Shown piece by piece: positions 1 to 12,600 of a DNA stretch of 64,000 bases (the stretch's first letter is position 1; each line of letters opens with the position of its first letter). Both the position numbers and the translations under genes were made by a program. The notes below the pieces were generated by a model that was not told the DNA's origin, searched no databases, and saw nothing but the letters and a program-made list of their open reading frames with translations. Origin of the DNA: Chlorophyllum brunneum (Eukaryota; Basidiomycota; Agaricomycetes; Agaricales; Agaricaceae). The DNA lies in NCBI GenBank assembly GCA_963576785.1, contig OY756144.1, forward strand, positions 2,418,001 through 2,482,000. Reading direction: 5' to 3'.

Positions 1-1
1 G

Positions 2-2725
2 CCCCAGAAGCGCAAACATATCCACACCATCGACTTCAAGCAAGGGCCGGGCAGTACAAAGCACCACAAGGACTTCAACCGCAGCCACCAGCCCCGTAAC
101 AGACCGCGGTATGTTGATGTATCGGACGACGAGCGACCACACAAGAAAGTTCACCCCATAATCAACGGAACAACGCTCCCAAAGCTGGTGAATGGGCATA
201 AATTTAAAAAGTCGAAAAACCACTCCGAACACGATCACCCCACATATATCAACGGCGTTGCGGAGGGTTCTCAGTTGAAGAAAAATAAATCAAGCGCGTC
301 CGCCGATCTACAACTCCAGGAACAAAGAAAACTTCTTCCCATTGCAAAGGGTATGTCCAAAATTAGAACTCGGTTCAGAACCTCGTCCTGACTGCGTGTA
401 GGACGCGATGCTCTTATCGCAGAAATTGACAAGCATGACGTGACTGTACTGTTGGGAGAAACAGGCTCAGGAAAAACAACTCGTGAGCAAGCAAGAATCA
501 TGCACTTGTAGCCCTGATTTATGTGTACCAGAGGTTCCACAGTACCTGCTGGAAAGCGGGCTGGCTGGCAAGGGCATGATTGCAGTCACCCAGCCCCGTC
601 GTGTTGCCGCCACGTCCCTGGCAGACCGGGTGTCAAAAGAGCGAGGTGCTTCCGTCGGCGACACTGTTGGTTATTCTGTGCGCTTTGACGAGAAATATAC
701 CTCCGCCACGCGGATCAAGTACATGACAGACGGAATGATTGTCCGTGAGCTCATGTCCGACTCTCTACTCAGCAGATACAGCGTCGTCATAGTTGACGAA
801 GCCCACGAACGGACTCTGCGTACGGATCTTCTGATCGCCAATCTCAAAACCATTCAGAAAAAACGGAATGGCATTTCAGACCCTAAAGGCAAAGGCAAAG
901 GCAACGCTGACAGGATGAATCCGCTTAAAATTATCGTTATGAGTGCTACTCTTGATGCCGAGAAGTTTAGTAGGTTCTTCCATAAGTGAGTCCGCTCCTC
1001 CTTACCCATTGTGAGACATGCTTATGCGTGATTAGTGCCAAAATTATATACGTGAAGGGGCGCCAGCACCCCGTTACAATATACCATTCAGCAGAGAGTC
1101 AAGTAGATTATGTAGATGCGGCAATGCGGACGTTTTTCCAAGTACATACAGATCAACCGCCAGGCGATGTCCTAATATTTCTTCCAGGTATGTCTCCCTT
1201 CCACTTCCTAGGAACCTGCTTTTGATTTCGCCGTAGGACAAGAGGATATTGAGAGCCTCGAAAAATCAATGGCCTTTTTCGCTAAAAGGCTACCTGCGGA
1301 CAAGATGGATGTAAGTCTTGTTTGTCCTTCTTCCTGCACAATCCTGATCCAGCTCCAGGTCCTCGTCCTCACGATGTATGCATCCCAGTCCTCCACCCAC
1401 AACGCAAAAGTGTTCGAGTCTGCCCCTCCAAACACCCGAAAATGTATACTTGCCACAAATATCGCCGAAACATCTATTACATTACCGGGCGTAAAATATG
1501 TTATTGATACCGGTAAATGTAAAGAGAAGCAATATTTAGCCAGAGATTCGGGCGGAGGCGAGTCTTGCACCCATCCAATAGTAAATAATATGCAACCTAA
1601 CCATTCTACAGGCTTTGACACTCTTCTAACGAGAGATATCACAAAGTCGTCCGCAATGCAGCGCGCCGGTCGTGCGGGTCGTGAGGTATGTGCAATCATT
1701 TACACCGAGACACCCTCTCTCAACAAGATCAGGGCAAAGGCGTTTGTTTCCGGCTTTACACCGAGCAAGCCTTCGAATCCATGGCCCAAACCGCAGAACC
1801 CGAAATACTTCGTTGTAGTTTAACGTCCAGCATCCTCCAACTCAAATGTATCGGTCAGAACATGGAAGAACTCGATCTCATGGACATGCCCGAGATCGAA
1901 TCCAGTGAGTGCCACTCCTCAGCTACACTCACGATGTGATCTGACTTTCACCAGTTTACTCTGCACTCAAGACCCTCTGGCTTCTCGGCGCGATCGACAA
2001 AGACCAAAAACTCACCTCCACAGGTCGCCAAATGGCTTCCTTCCCGATCGAACCATACCTCTCTCGTTCCATCCTTGCATCTTCAGAAAATACCTGCACA
2101 AAAGAAATCCTCACAATAGTCTCAGTCCTCTCTGCCTCTTCCAAACTCTTCCTCGACATATCCGATCAACGTGAAGCTGCATCAGACGCTCGTAGGAAGT
2201 TCCGTCATTCCTCTGGGGATCATATGACAATTCTCAATGCTGTACGTGCGTACGAGGAAATCGCAAAGAGCGAGAGTAAGGCTCAGAGAAAGGAGTGGTG
2301 TAGAAAACATTATGTCAACGAGAGGACTTTGGCCGAGGGGAAGAAGATTAGAGAACAGCTGATCGATGTTTGTAGGAAAGTTGGGTTGGATCCCGAGGAT
2401 TCCTGTGGTGAGAATGAGGATCCGGTGATCACGAGCCTTGGGTATGGCTTGGTCGGCAATTCGGCGTTTCTGCAGCAGGACGGATCCTATAAGCAGACAA
2501 TGGGTCATTCTGTAAGTGACATTGTTACCCCCAGTGCCTGATTCTGATTTGATTCCTATTCAAGGTTGTCAAAATTCATCCAGGCTCGACTATGATCAAT
2601 GAAAAGGTACCAGCGATAATCTACGACGAGCTGGTCTACACGAATCAGATTTATGCGCGCGGCGTTTCGGCTATCCGGAGGAGCTTTTTCGTGAGGCATA
2701 CTGCGCTCAATCAGCGTCAAGCTTA
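2..2725 (+). CDS. DEAH-box RNA helicase, DHX33/Dhr2 type (5' partial)
   Basis: The reading frame is open from the left edge, so the start lies outside the window. The visible N-terminus is basic and His/Lys-rich. Spliced exons give motif I GETGSGKTTQ, Ia TQPRRVAA, II DEAH, III SAT and VI QRAGRAGRE, then an HA2 region (RRKFRHSSGDHMTILNAV) and an OB-fold tail ending in YDELVYTNQIYAR. The order and wording match DHX33 (yeast Dhr2), nucleolar helicases of the DEAH/RHA class linked to small-subunit rRNA processing; that role is inferred. At least nine short introns are visible (for example 351-401 and 483-531). The intron at 1558-1611 has a GC donor and a length divisible by three. The last exon may be longer: another GT-AG intron could bypass the stop at 2723-2725, and residues after YAR diverge from the family. 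Confidence 0.88.
1558..1611 (+). other. GC-AG intron in the helicase gene
   Basis: The exon reads SGG and resumes at FDTLLTRD. The 54-nt insert starts GCGAGT, ends CTACAG and contains CCTAAC as branch site. Because it has no in-frame stop, a naive ORF reads through it and adds 18 residues that break the helicase alignment. Confidence 0.7.
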
Positions 2726-3301
2726 GTCGTACCTGTCCCTTCGTGACCAAATTTATACAGAAGCCTTCAGATGTGCGGCGATCACAACCTCAAGGGTCCC
2801 CCGATCTGATAGAGGACTAACCTTCCAACTTGATGTGTTGTAATATTCGCATTATCATGGACCGCAAATGGCTCCAAATTTCTAACATACTAATATACTG
2901 ATTGCACCCATATGACTCCGTTGTATCACCACTTCATTCAGCGCACCTTTGCTTTCTCCGTCTCAGGAGCCGAGGCAGGACCATCATACTACACCCTAGA
3001 CCCAAGACTTCATCAACAATGCCGCCAATCGTGGTGCGGGGCCAATAACCCCCCCACACGCTAGTACCGTTTGCTGTTCTCCCTTGTGACTGCGAGTAGA
3101 TAGTTCTTCTTCTATCTGTTTCTCTCTCTCTCACTCTCTTCTCAGGACAACGTTGGTACCAAACCTCTCTCTAGTGTACGCGCTAGACGGCGTCGAGTCT
3201 CACGGGGTTAGTTTACTCTCCCTTCTCTGAACAATTTGTACGAGTATGCATCTGTATGTATGTACACGCGGACTGCGATCGAGCACCGCTATATAAATTG
3301 A

Positions 3302-3338
<37 letters not shown>

Positions 3339-3394
3339 AATGCCGCCAAGAAACGTGTAGTAGAACACTACATAAACCAAACAAGGATTGAAAT
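2726..3394. other. convergent intergenic region holding a retroposed insert
   Basis: Helicase and RPAP3-like genes converge here. Apart from the insert at 3029-3337 I see only their presumed 3' untranslated regions. Confidence 0.6.
3015..3349 (+). mobile_element. poly(A)-tailed retroposon (SINE or processed RNA) with target-site duplication
   Basis: CAATGCCGCCAA occurs at 3017-3028 and again at 3338-3349, directly after a run of 30 A (3308-3337). Between the copies lies a 279-bp body with a pyrimidine-rich stretch at 3110-3140. Direct repeats flanking a body plus oligo(A) tail are the signature of LINE-driven target-primed insertion. I do not recognise the source RNA and see no convincing pol III A/B boxes. 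The exact A30 and intact repeats suggest a recent insertion. Confidence 0.65.
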
Positions 3395-5087
3395 CTACGA
3401 ACTCAAATCACCAAGGATATTCCAAGCTCCCGAAGGCTTCCCTTGCACACCAAGCTTCCTCCAGACTTCTTTTGCAATTGCCTTCTCCTTCCCATTAAGG
3501 AACATCACAAGTGTTGGGAATCTCGGGACCTTTGTCAAATTATCCATGTATTCCCCAATCCTGCTCGTATCATCCGCCGTCGGTTGTGAACATAAGACCA
3601 CAAGGAATACTTCGAGTATTGAAACAAGTAAAGTTGGGTCTAAAGATGTTTTGCATAAAGACGGCATACTTGAGGGGGGGATCGTCTGTCAACCAATATG
3701 GGATGAGCGCTAATGTAAAGCCGCGGAGCTGGATTAAAACATTACCTGCAGCAACTTCCAACGTTCCGTGCTGGTCAGCACCGATCGCCACGCTCTGATT
3801 AAATCGAACAAGGTTACCAGCGGCTGATTTGAGGCGTCGCTGTTCCCAGGCGACGTGGGAGATTCGTCTAGAGGCTCATTATTCGTGATAGAGGTAGAAG
3901 GTATTTTAGATCGAGGTGAAGGCTCCCCTATAGGAGTGGAGTTTTCTTCATCTTGGGTTTTGACGACTAGAGTCTCCTCTAAAGGTGATGACGACCCAGG
4001 CGGAGAAGAGGATGAGCCCTCGGCCCCGGTCGGAAATACTGTGTTTTGTCCGGACGCTCGGAATATACCACCGCCTACTTTGCTCTTTTTGGCCTCACGC
4101 GCTTGTTTGGCTTGTGCAAAGGAGGTCGCTTTTGGTGCAGTAGTCGGTGAAGACGAGACGGGCGCTGAAGATGTTGGCAAAGATGTGGGAGTGGAGGTGG
4201 ATGTGGAAGTTTGAGAAGTCGATTGATACTCGGACTCAGGTCCAGAGACAGAGGATTTAAGACGACGGGACGATGACTCTTGTATATCGGCGACCCCGAT
4301 CAATGAGGCCGTTTTTCGAGGTTCCTCGACTGGGTTTGTCACCTCAGAAGTAGTAGCAGTGTCGTTAGGAGGGGAGTTTGACGGTTCAACAATAGTAATT
4401 GGGACGCGCCGGCGCTTCGGTGTAGGAGCAGGATGAAGTGTGGAGTCGAACGTAGCATCGACTTGACGGACGCTTGGTTTCTGGAAACGAATGTGTTAGT
4501 AACAAAGCAAGTAGACGACCGTCGTTAAAGTTACCCTGCGCTTCTCGGCCTCGGTGAGCTTCGTGATCTTCTCGAGTTCCGCCTTGGCGGCTTGGTTGTC
4601 GGGTTCTAGCCTTAGAGCTTCTGTAAAGTCTTGGGGAAGAATTAGGTTGGATGGGAATAACAGGCGTCGGAGACAGAAGACATACCCCGCTGGGCTTCAA
4701 TGTATTTTCCCAGACCAACTTTGGCTTGTCCTCTTCTGAAGTGCGCTTTCACATTTTTGACGCTCAAGCTCAAGACAGTATTGCAGTCCCGTTCGGCATC
4801 TTCATACCTGTGAGGCAATGCATCAGCCCTGCCCACTATAAATGGCGGAGAAGGGTGGATGTAGATAAAAACGTACTTGCCTAGCTTCAAGTACGCGGCT
4901 GCTCGGTTCAAAGGGTACGTAGAGTCTCTGCGATCCGCTAGAACGGCTGCTGTGTAGTGGCCAATTGCGCTCGGATAATCGCCAGCTTTGAATGCGGCGT
5001 TTCCCTAGACACCCATAAAATACAGCTCCTCTGACAGAGGCAATTTTCGCTCACCTTTTCTTTTTCCTTCTGGGCCTTGTCTGCCAT
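3395..5087 (-). CDS. RPAP3-like TPR co-chaperone (R2TP component)
   Basis: The start MADKAQKEKEK is followed by an intron and then three TPR repeats (GNAAFKAGDYPSAIGHYTAA; STYPLNRAAAYLKLGKYEDA; AHFRRGQAKVGLGKYIEA). A Ser/Thr/Pro-rich linker follows. The C-terminal RPAP3_C domain is FDLIRAWRSVLTSTERWKLL, then SLDPTLLVSILEVF and PRFPTLVMFLNGKEK. This domain binds the RUVBL ATPases and PIH1-type partners in R2TP/Hsp90 assembly of RNA polymerase and snoRNP complexes (family knowledge). The upstream in-frame Met at 5132 is less likely because MADK lies directly before the TPR block. It is divergent from the EMC8 gene across 249 bp. Confidence 0.85.
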
Positions 5088-5336
5088 TGTGGTACGGATT
5101 GAAATCGATTTCCGTACCGCGTCGACGCGCACAGCACACTAGAGGACATAGACAAACAAATGTAAACAGCACGCTCATCACGTTCTGAGAATAGCTGCAC
5201 ACATGGGCGCTAAAATGTCAGCGGTCTCCCCTCCCAACGATCTCCCGTCTCAGTCCAACATTCCCAGTGATTCAAATGTGAGGCCCATGCACTGCTCTCA
5301 TTTCCTTGAACTCATTAATTCAACCCGCACAGCAAA
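5088..5336. promoter_or_regulatory. shared divergent promoter, RPAP3-like and EMC8/9 genes
   Basis: Only 249 bp separate the two divergent start codons, so both 5' UTRs and promoters must share it. I see no clear TATA box. Confidence 0.5.
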
Positions 5337-6216
5337 ATGGCAACGGAATACACCATCGCCGGACCGGCCTACATCAAACTCTTCTTTCACCTTGCCAAGC
5401 ACCCACACCAACGCGTCAACGGCGTGCTTATAGGGAAAGAAACGTCAGACGGCAGCGTGGAAGCCACGGATGCCATCCCACTACTTCACCATTGGACTAG
5501 CCTGAGCCCGATGATGGAAATTGGACTAGACCTGGTATGTACTTTCATCCCTTCATCAGACCAAAATTACGGCTGATGCAACGCGACCTATGCCAGGCAG
5601 GACAATATGCAGAATCTGTCGGACTACAAGTAGTAGGGTACTACCAAGCGTGTGAACGACCTGAGGACACAACATTGTTCCCCGTTGGCGAAAAGATCGC
5701 ATCGAGGATCAAACAGGGGTTCAATCAAGCTGTGGCTTTCGTCGTGAGTCCACCCTTCCCAAGAACACCATAATGAGCCCGAGGCTAACCCGCCTCCGAA
5801 TGTCATGGTTGCTATAGCTCGACGCCTCCCAGATCGGCGAAGATTCCGCAGCATTGGTGGCATGTTACCAGCTCTCCGTCCCTCCGCCCATCATATTGAC
5901 CACTTAATCACCCCTTTGTAGCCTTACACCTCAACTACAACGTCGAATCCTATCTGGAGACCTGCGTCCGGCTCACCCAAACCGTTTACTTTGGGATCTC
6001 CCTATCAACTATCTCCATCCGGACTCGCGAGCAAGGCTACATCTCTTATTCGCGACCAGAAACTTCACCTCAAATTCGGCGACTTCGATGACCACCTGGA
6101 AGATGTCGCAATAGGTATGCCTCAATTTTCACCCCAATATTTCATGAAACGAGTCATTTCTCATGACACGGACAGATTGGCTGAGGAACAAAACTTGCGT
6201 GCCGAAAGATCTTTAA
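5337..6216 (+). CDS. EMC8: ER membrane protein complex subunit 8/9 (EMC8/EMC9)
   Basis: The protein starts MATEYTIAGPAYIKLFFHLA and contains HPHQRVNGVLIG, IPLLHHWTSLSPMMEIGLDL, VGYYQACERPED, GEKIASRIKQGFNQAVAFV and, in the last exons, FGDFDDHLEDVAI then DWLRNKTCVPKDL before TAA. This is the MPN-fold EMC8/9 (UPF0172) pattern at the usual length of about 210 residues. It is the cytosolic subunit of the EMC insertase at the ER. As in other EMC8 proteins, no JAMM zinc motif is visible, so no peptidase activity is expected. The Met at 5337 is preferred over an upstream out-of-frame ATG at 5203. Confidence 0.9.
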
Positions 6217-6739
6217 CTTTCTCTTGTTCGCCCGCGCTAGATCCATCATCCCTGTGTTAGATTGTCAATACATACCGATTCAGCGCACCCACAGCAACCC
6301 CACAACAATGAGAACACGAGGACAATTAATCCATTCCTACAAATGAAAAACATCTAAGTGGTTTTCTATCAATACATAAATTTTACTTCATTTTCACAAA
6401 CAAACATGAAGCAGCAATTTCAAACTGCGCTTGGAATATTGGAGGCATGGTGTGGACAACAACCAGCACGCTGGAATGTGTCCTCTATCAGGTCCGGAAC
6501 GCGAACTATGGTGACACGAGGCCATCTAATCGTTTAACGCATTATGGTTACAGCACTCATCCCTCACAGAGGAATGGCGCGTCTAGGGGGGGAACGAACG
6601 AACAGCCAATCCCTACTGAGGAGACTGCTGGAATCGGGCGGCTACCGGAGACCGCAATCGAGAGCCAAGAAAGAAATTATGTATAAACCGTAAATCTCTA
6701 GTGAGGTCGCGTAGACCTGCGTGCCCGAGGTCGATGGAG
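6217..6739. other. convergent 3' region, no gene seen
   Basis: Between the convergent EMC8 and double-psi-barrel genes. I find no coding pattern; an ORF at 6447-6686 has no recognisable content. Confidence 0.5.
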
Positions 6740-7446
6740 TCAAGGCTTCCAGCCTCTGGGCTTGAAGTTCCAGGAAACTTGAACGACACCCTGGTCAAGC
6801 GAAGCAAGTTTCTGAAACAGTGAAGGGGACATATCTGCGAGAGGGAAGCGATACCATAAACTGTCAGGAAACACTGCATATTCTGCTCGGCGAAACACGT
6901 ACCGATGTCTCCCCATCCGCAACTGGGGCAGCTGTCTCTCGTAAGGCCATAGGCAGTCTTGCCATTAGCATTGTTCGTGATTTTCACATACTGGGAACAA
7001 AAAACATGTGCAATTAGCGTGTGAGGTTAAATATAGACTCGGAGACAAAGACATCAGTGAACGTACCTGATCACAGTTGGAGCCGTCGTTTTGGTCATAT
7101 AATGATTTCGGGATTGCGACGATGAGATCGCTGTCGTCGTTGTATTTCCCGCAATTTCCGAGGCCTATTACAAGGGACATCTTGTTACTACGACGCTCGA
7201 TCTGATCGAACCCGAAAATAGACTCACCGACATGGAACCACGTTCCCTTTAAAAGGTCAAAAAGACACAATTAGCGATTGACCATAGAGACGAGGCTGTG
7301 AATTTCGAACTTACCCTTCCGGTGTGCGTGATTCGTTTCTCGAGGTCGACGCCGTTGTCGGTGTCATTGGTAGGAATGGGTGAACCCAAGGCTAGCAGGA
7401 TAAATCCAAGGATGGTGAAGATTGTGAAGAGAACGCGTGACATCAT
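6740..7446 (-). CDS. small secreted double-psi-beta-barrel (expansin/barwin-like) protein
   Basis: The N-terminus MMSRVLFTIFTILGFILLAL is a signal peptide. A short propeptide ends in LEKR, a Kex2 site. The mature part, over several short exons, has GTWFHVGLGNCG, DSDLIVAIPKSLYDQN, DQYVKITNNANGKTAYG, RDSCPSCGWGDIDMSPSLF and ASLDQGVVQVSWNF. This is the RlpA-like double-psi barrel shared by expansin-like, cerato-platanin-neighbour and barwin proteins. The Asp in DIDMSP matches the conserved barrel residue. It is likely secreted and wall-acting, without its own carbohydrate-binding module; substrate unknown. Start could be 7446 or 7443. Confidence 0.85.
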
Positions 7447-7647
7447 CGTGATCGTGAAGTGTAGCGTGGAGAAGAGCTTCGGAACGGGTGGCGTCTAGTA
7501 GCAAGCGTGGAGAGCTGGAGATATAGCTTAGGTTCGAGAGGTGGTGCGAAAGTAATACAGAAGAACGCAGAAATCTAGTGGACACTGAGGGGGAGGGGGG
7601 GATGTGTAGGGACCAGATGGAGGGGAGGAAGGGACTCGGAAGTGCCC

Positions 7648-7655
7648 CTTATATA
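7648..7655 (-). promoter_or_regulatory. TATA box, secreted double-psi-barrel gene
   Basis: On the minus strand the sequence reads TATATAAG about 200 bp upstream of the start codon. The position fits a TATA-driven, regulated secreted-protein gene with a long leader. Confidence 0.4.
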
Positions 7656-8533
7656 GCTGGACAACGGAGAAAGAGTGTCTATAGTCCGTGCTTGCAGGCA
7701 CGCAGCTCGTGGCCCGAATCCCGTTTGTGTGGAAATTTCCTGAGATTTATGGACCTCCGATTATCATTGGTCGGGAGGGGCTTGGCTGGTGCCGAAAGAC
7801 GATAATGGCTATAATTGGTGATGCTAGAACCATATCCAGGGTCTTCCGCTGTTATCCTAATCAAGACCAAATTGGACCACAAATTTCCGTATGGCCGAAC
7901 AACCGTAGCCATCCACCCAATAATTTGGGCACTCAGCCAACAGGAAAATTACAATCATGATGATTGCCACCAAGATTCTCACACCTACTGTCCATAAAGA
8001 CGTGTTTGCACCTCTCTATACCAGAATATACCATGCCCCCCAAAAATTTTCTTCCCTGGAATTCAGAGGGAATTGAGGGCGCGGAGTTCCATTCTCCACC
8101 CGCACCAACGCCTGGGACCATTGAACCCCAGTCAATGAAGCCTCAGGCCTCTCAAAGAGGCACGCGTTGAAACCCTAGAAATCACTTCATCATCATTTGC
8201 ATATGTTTTATTAACTTATTCTCGTGTTCCATGGGGTATAACTTACCTGGAGTCAGGCCGCCCGTGCAATCCCGAACTGCTGTCAAAAATCATTTGCCAC
8301 GACTTAAATCTCGAATGATCTAAACCTGACATTTTCGCTTTGACGTAGCTCAAATCACGGTGTGGCCTAGACCTGAAAACGTGGAGACAATGCGGTGCGG
8401 ACTCTTTCTGACTCTGCGCCCTCCAATGCACCTGTATGCAGCGTGGAGATCCGGACAAAAGAGTTGCAAGACAAGGTGGTTTGGTGTCATTTCCCACGGA
8501 CATAGCTTACAAGAATTATCCCTGGGTTATCCC

Positions 8534-8597
8534 GCAAAATTACAAGCACCCCATTCCACCCCCCTACAAAATTGCAAGCACCCTATTCCGCCCCCCA
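8534..8597 (+). repeat. 32-bp imperfect tandem duplication
   Basis: Two adjacent units read CAAAATTACAAGCACCCC and CAAAATTGCAAGCACCCT, each followed by ATTCC(A/G)CCCCCC. They differ at a few positions. Confidence 0.7.
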
Positions 8598-8988
8598 AGG
8601 AATTCGGAAGCCTTACAAATTCCTGTGCGTTCTCGGAAATTTTCCGGGAACCGCTCAAACGCCTCTGGAGCTTGTGGTTTGCGTACGGCAAGCGTACCCT
8701 CTGCCCATCACCTCCAGGCTGGTTGTTTGGTCTGGTTTGCTAATACCGCGGGTTCGGAAGCCAATGTCAAACAGAATAAAGTTTATGAGAAGGTCACATG
8801 CCCACGTCTGAGTTCCTTTCCTCCGTTCAACCTGCAGGAATTAACGTGAACTTTAGGGTATGCGGTTAATCTTCATTAACATGTGGTTGCCGTGTGCACA
8901 TGATGTGCAGCATGAGGAAAACAGGCTAAATGTTTCATGTGAAAAGGTAGAGAGTGACTCAGTCCGACTCAGCGTTGGCGAGCCAGAG

Positions 8989-9188
8989 CTAGAAACAAAA
9001 CGATGGGTAATGCCACCGGCCATGTTCCTTGTGCTTTGAGAATTTGTCTTGCTGTAATTGTAGGCGGCTAATGCATCATTGATACAGGACCACAAGGAAT
9101 CCCAACTTTGAGAAGTGGACCGCAAAGTTTGCACGGATTACCTCAGCACGAAACCCACGGCTGAGATAATCATCAGAAGGTTCTTCAT
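8989..9188 (-). CDS. possible very small secreted protein, two exons
   Basis: ATG at 9188 opens MKNLLMIISAVGFVL, a plausible signal peptide. An intron starting GTAATCC and ending ATTAG leads to a second exon rich in Lys/Gln/His that stops at 8989, giving about 42 residues. No CaaX box or cysteine pattern is visible. Evidence is only the hydrophobic start and one possible intron; it could be chance. Confidence 0.2.
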
Positions 9189-9619
9189 CAACGACACACG
9201 GCGTAATTAGCAAAGTACCCTCAGGCTAGCACTACTAATACATTTTTATAAAGTTCCGTGCTCGATGGATGATGCAATTGTGCATCAGACCCTTGTCAAA
9301 TTTACGTGGAAAGCACAGAAACGGGTTTGAGCGTCCGTAACCGGGTTTTGAAGGATTGACACTGAAAATTCGACCAATAATCCGACGAGATATTAGGCTG
9401 ACGTCATACAAGCGCCCGATGGCTTGATATGGCAGCGCCCGTCGTTGCGCCGCTGATCTCAGTAGTTGACGAGTCTTGCGATATTGGTGACGGCTGCCCC
9501 TTGATCATCACTTGGCGCGACTGCGGCACGTCAAACATCTCTTCCACGTACCTCCATCCCTTCACGCGCATAAACAGAAGTACCCTTCGCGCCCATTACT
9601 AACGCGACTCAAGACCACC

Positions 9620-12600
9620 ATGGCGACCGAACCCACAGCAGACCAGAGTTATGGGAAAGCGCTCCCAGTAATGTCTTCGTAAATGCTACAGGGGCAACAT
9701 GCTCACAAGCACGTATTATGTTTCATCTGGATCATAGGACCAGGTCGAGCGCATAGCAAATCTATTTGACGCTCATCTTGAGCTGATCGGAGATGTAAGC
9801 GCTTTCGGTTTTACGGCCTGAAAATGACTTCGCCCTTGTGAATTATCACGTCCGAATGAAAGAATAACTTGAACACCTTGTACCCTTAGGTCAGAGACCT
9901 GTACCAAAGTCGGGCAGTCATCGAGAGAGAATATGCTGCAAAGCTACAAGGATTAGCAAGGAAAGCTGCTGAAAAGAAGGCAAGGATGGGAGCCCGCTTC
10001 GTAGTTGGCGAAGATCCAACAAAGACCTGGGATAACAACACTCTGAAGCGCAAGTAGGATGCTCTACGACCGATTACATACGGTGGTTACTGATCAGATT
10101 GTATCCAAGTACGCTTGACAGTGCCTATGAGGCATTAATTAATTCTATAGGGGATGCCACTCAGGATCACCTGGGTATCGCTGATGCGCTTTCATCGCAA
10201 GTCGTTGAAGTTCTTCGCATCCTGGAAAAGAGGAGCGACGATGCAAAGAAAAAGGTAACCCGTTTCGCGGCCGTGAATATCTCGGCTGACACTCGGCTAT
10301 CTGCTCAACAGGAAATTCAGTTCTTTCAAAAGATGTTGGTAGACAGGGACCGCATATACGCAGATCGTCTCAAAGTGGGTACATCTGAGGTTCTCCTGTG
10401 CTTCGGGTACTTAGGCTTTGTCCGATGTAGAGTAAACAAAAGGTCAGTGATGTCATACTGCGCTGGATGTCACCGTGCCTAGGTTCACGCCATGCCGTTA
10501 CAGTACGATGCCGATTGCGAGGAAGTCGAATCCTTCAGACAGAAGCAGGTACATGTGATTTGTCTCTCCAACGGAAGAACCTTGTGGCTAATAAACCTAG
10601 ACTCGAGCTCAGGATGAAAAGCACAAAGGCAGGGTTGCCAAACAAGCGGAACAGCAAAGGAACGATATGCTCAACAGTAAGAAGTATGGGAGTTCCTCTT
10701 TAGTGACCCACATATGACTGAATCGAATTCCCCCGTAGCACTTACTTGATCTCCACGGCAATCGCCAACAAGGTTAAGGACAAATTCTATAACACGGACT
10801 TGCCCAGTGTAGAAAACGTAAGCCTTTGCAGATCCCGACGTTCAAAACACCGAAATGAATGCTTTGTCTGTCTAGGAATTCCGTAAGTCGGGAACTTTAC
10901 GCGATAAACAGAGTTCAAATGATGCGTTACTTGTCTGCCAGAGCGGCTGCAAGGGCAGCTGGTGGAACGTTGCGAGAAAATACTCCTCCACGCGCAGCGT
11001 CTGCAACTAACTCACTTGGAGAATCTCAAGGGGAGAATCAACAGCGTAGAGTCTAAGCTCAACCAAATTCAGCCCTTACAAGACCAGATACTCTTTATTG
11101 ACCATAACATCCGTCCTTTCAGCGAGCCAGGCGATTGGAAATTCGAGCCTTGTTCGCTGCATTATGACACCGTGAGCGATCTGTCAACGCCACTGTTCCT
11201 ATTGGACAATAACCCGGTGTAATCACCAAGGATAACATGAACGTTGAACCCGCACCAAAAATTCTCCTTCAGAACAAACTGAGTCGCTCTCGTGCCAAGT
11301 CACAAGAACTAGGACCCCTGATCTCATCCAAGCGTCAGTAGGTTGCGTTCTAGAACGTGGATCCTTAGTGCTCACCGCTATTTGTATATGGACAGAATCC
11401 GAATTCAATCAGCTGTCCAGAAGAATCCAGGACTGTACTGTTGACCATTCAGTCGGCAAAATTGATGATCTCGTTGATGTATGTTTCGGTCTTATCCTTT
11501 ATGGTCAAATGAACTCACTTTTGGCATCCTCTAACGACCTGCGATCCAAATGTAGAGCTACCAGGAGGCGCAGCATCAGCTAGTTTTTTATCTTAACTCG
11601 CGATGTATCCTGGAGGCTGAGATTGAAACTGTCGTAGCGGCGATTGGAGGTAGGTGGATCTTATCACGTAAACATCAGACGGTAAGCTAGTTTGCCAATG
11701 TAGGTGACGAAGGCGGGCGAAGCCCGCACGCGTTTAAAAGCTCGTCCTTCTCAATCCCTACCCAGTGTGGGTATTGCGAGGTATATAATCGCCCTGAAAT
11801 TGGTGGACTCCACTGACGACTCACAACGCAGTCCACGATTTGGGGATTGAGCAAACAAGGGAAAACATGCAAGCAGTGCGGCCTCTCGGTGCACAACAAG
11901 TGCGAGCTCAAGGTGGGACACACGGTGGTTAATTTCCTCGACATTGAACTTGACTCTACACCAAGGTACCGGCAGATTGTTCACAGGGAGAAGCCCCTCT
12001 CTCTCGCAAAACGACCGCATCCTCCCGTATCAGCACCATCAGTAAGCAAGCAAGCTTACAATGTGGTGATGAAGTTCCTGATCACTGTCTTTAGCACCCT
12101 CCGTTGCCACGACCCCTACTCCCTCGTCTTTCGTCCAATCTCAGGCCCCGGAAGAGGTGGAAGAAGAAAACTATCCTTCGGCGAGGGTGTTATTCGACTT
12201 CACCCCATCATCCGAGTTTGAACTTGGTGTCCATGGTGAGTTTCTCCGTTCGGTGATATTGCACAGTATAGAGTTAGTGGTATATAGAGGGGGACGCAGT
12301 CCGAGTTGCCGAGCCGGACGATGGCTCTGGTTGGGTGAAGGTGTTGAACTCGCGGGGGAAGAGTGGACTTGTTCCAGCATCATATATAGGCAGTGATGAT
12401 AGCTACTCCGGCGAGGGAGGAACTACCAATCAAAGAGCTAGTCAACGAGGTTAGTGACTTCACTCCGGTGATTTTCTTTTGAATGCCTGACAGGTGGAGT
12501 TTTCCCAGTGAGAGCAATATATCCATACCAGTCGCAAGGGCCGGATGAATTGGGGCTCCGCGAAGGTGAGATACTCGAGCTCTCAGCTGAGGGTCAGGAG

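Larger units (their letters stand above)
7447..8988. other. intergenic region, no gene recognised
   Basis: Several ORFs of 60-140 codons occur on both strands, but none shows a family motif or consistent exon pattern. It holds a short tandem repeat at 8534-8597. Confidence 0.45.
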
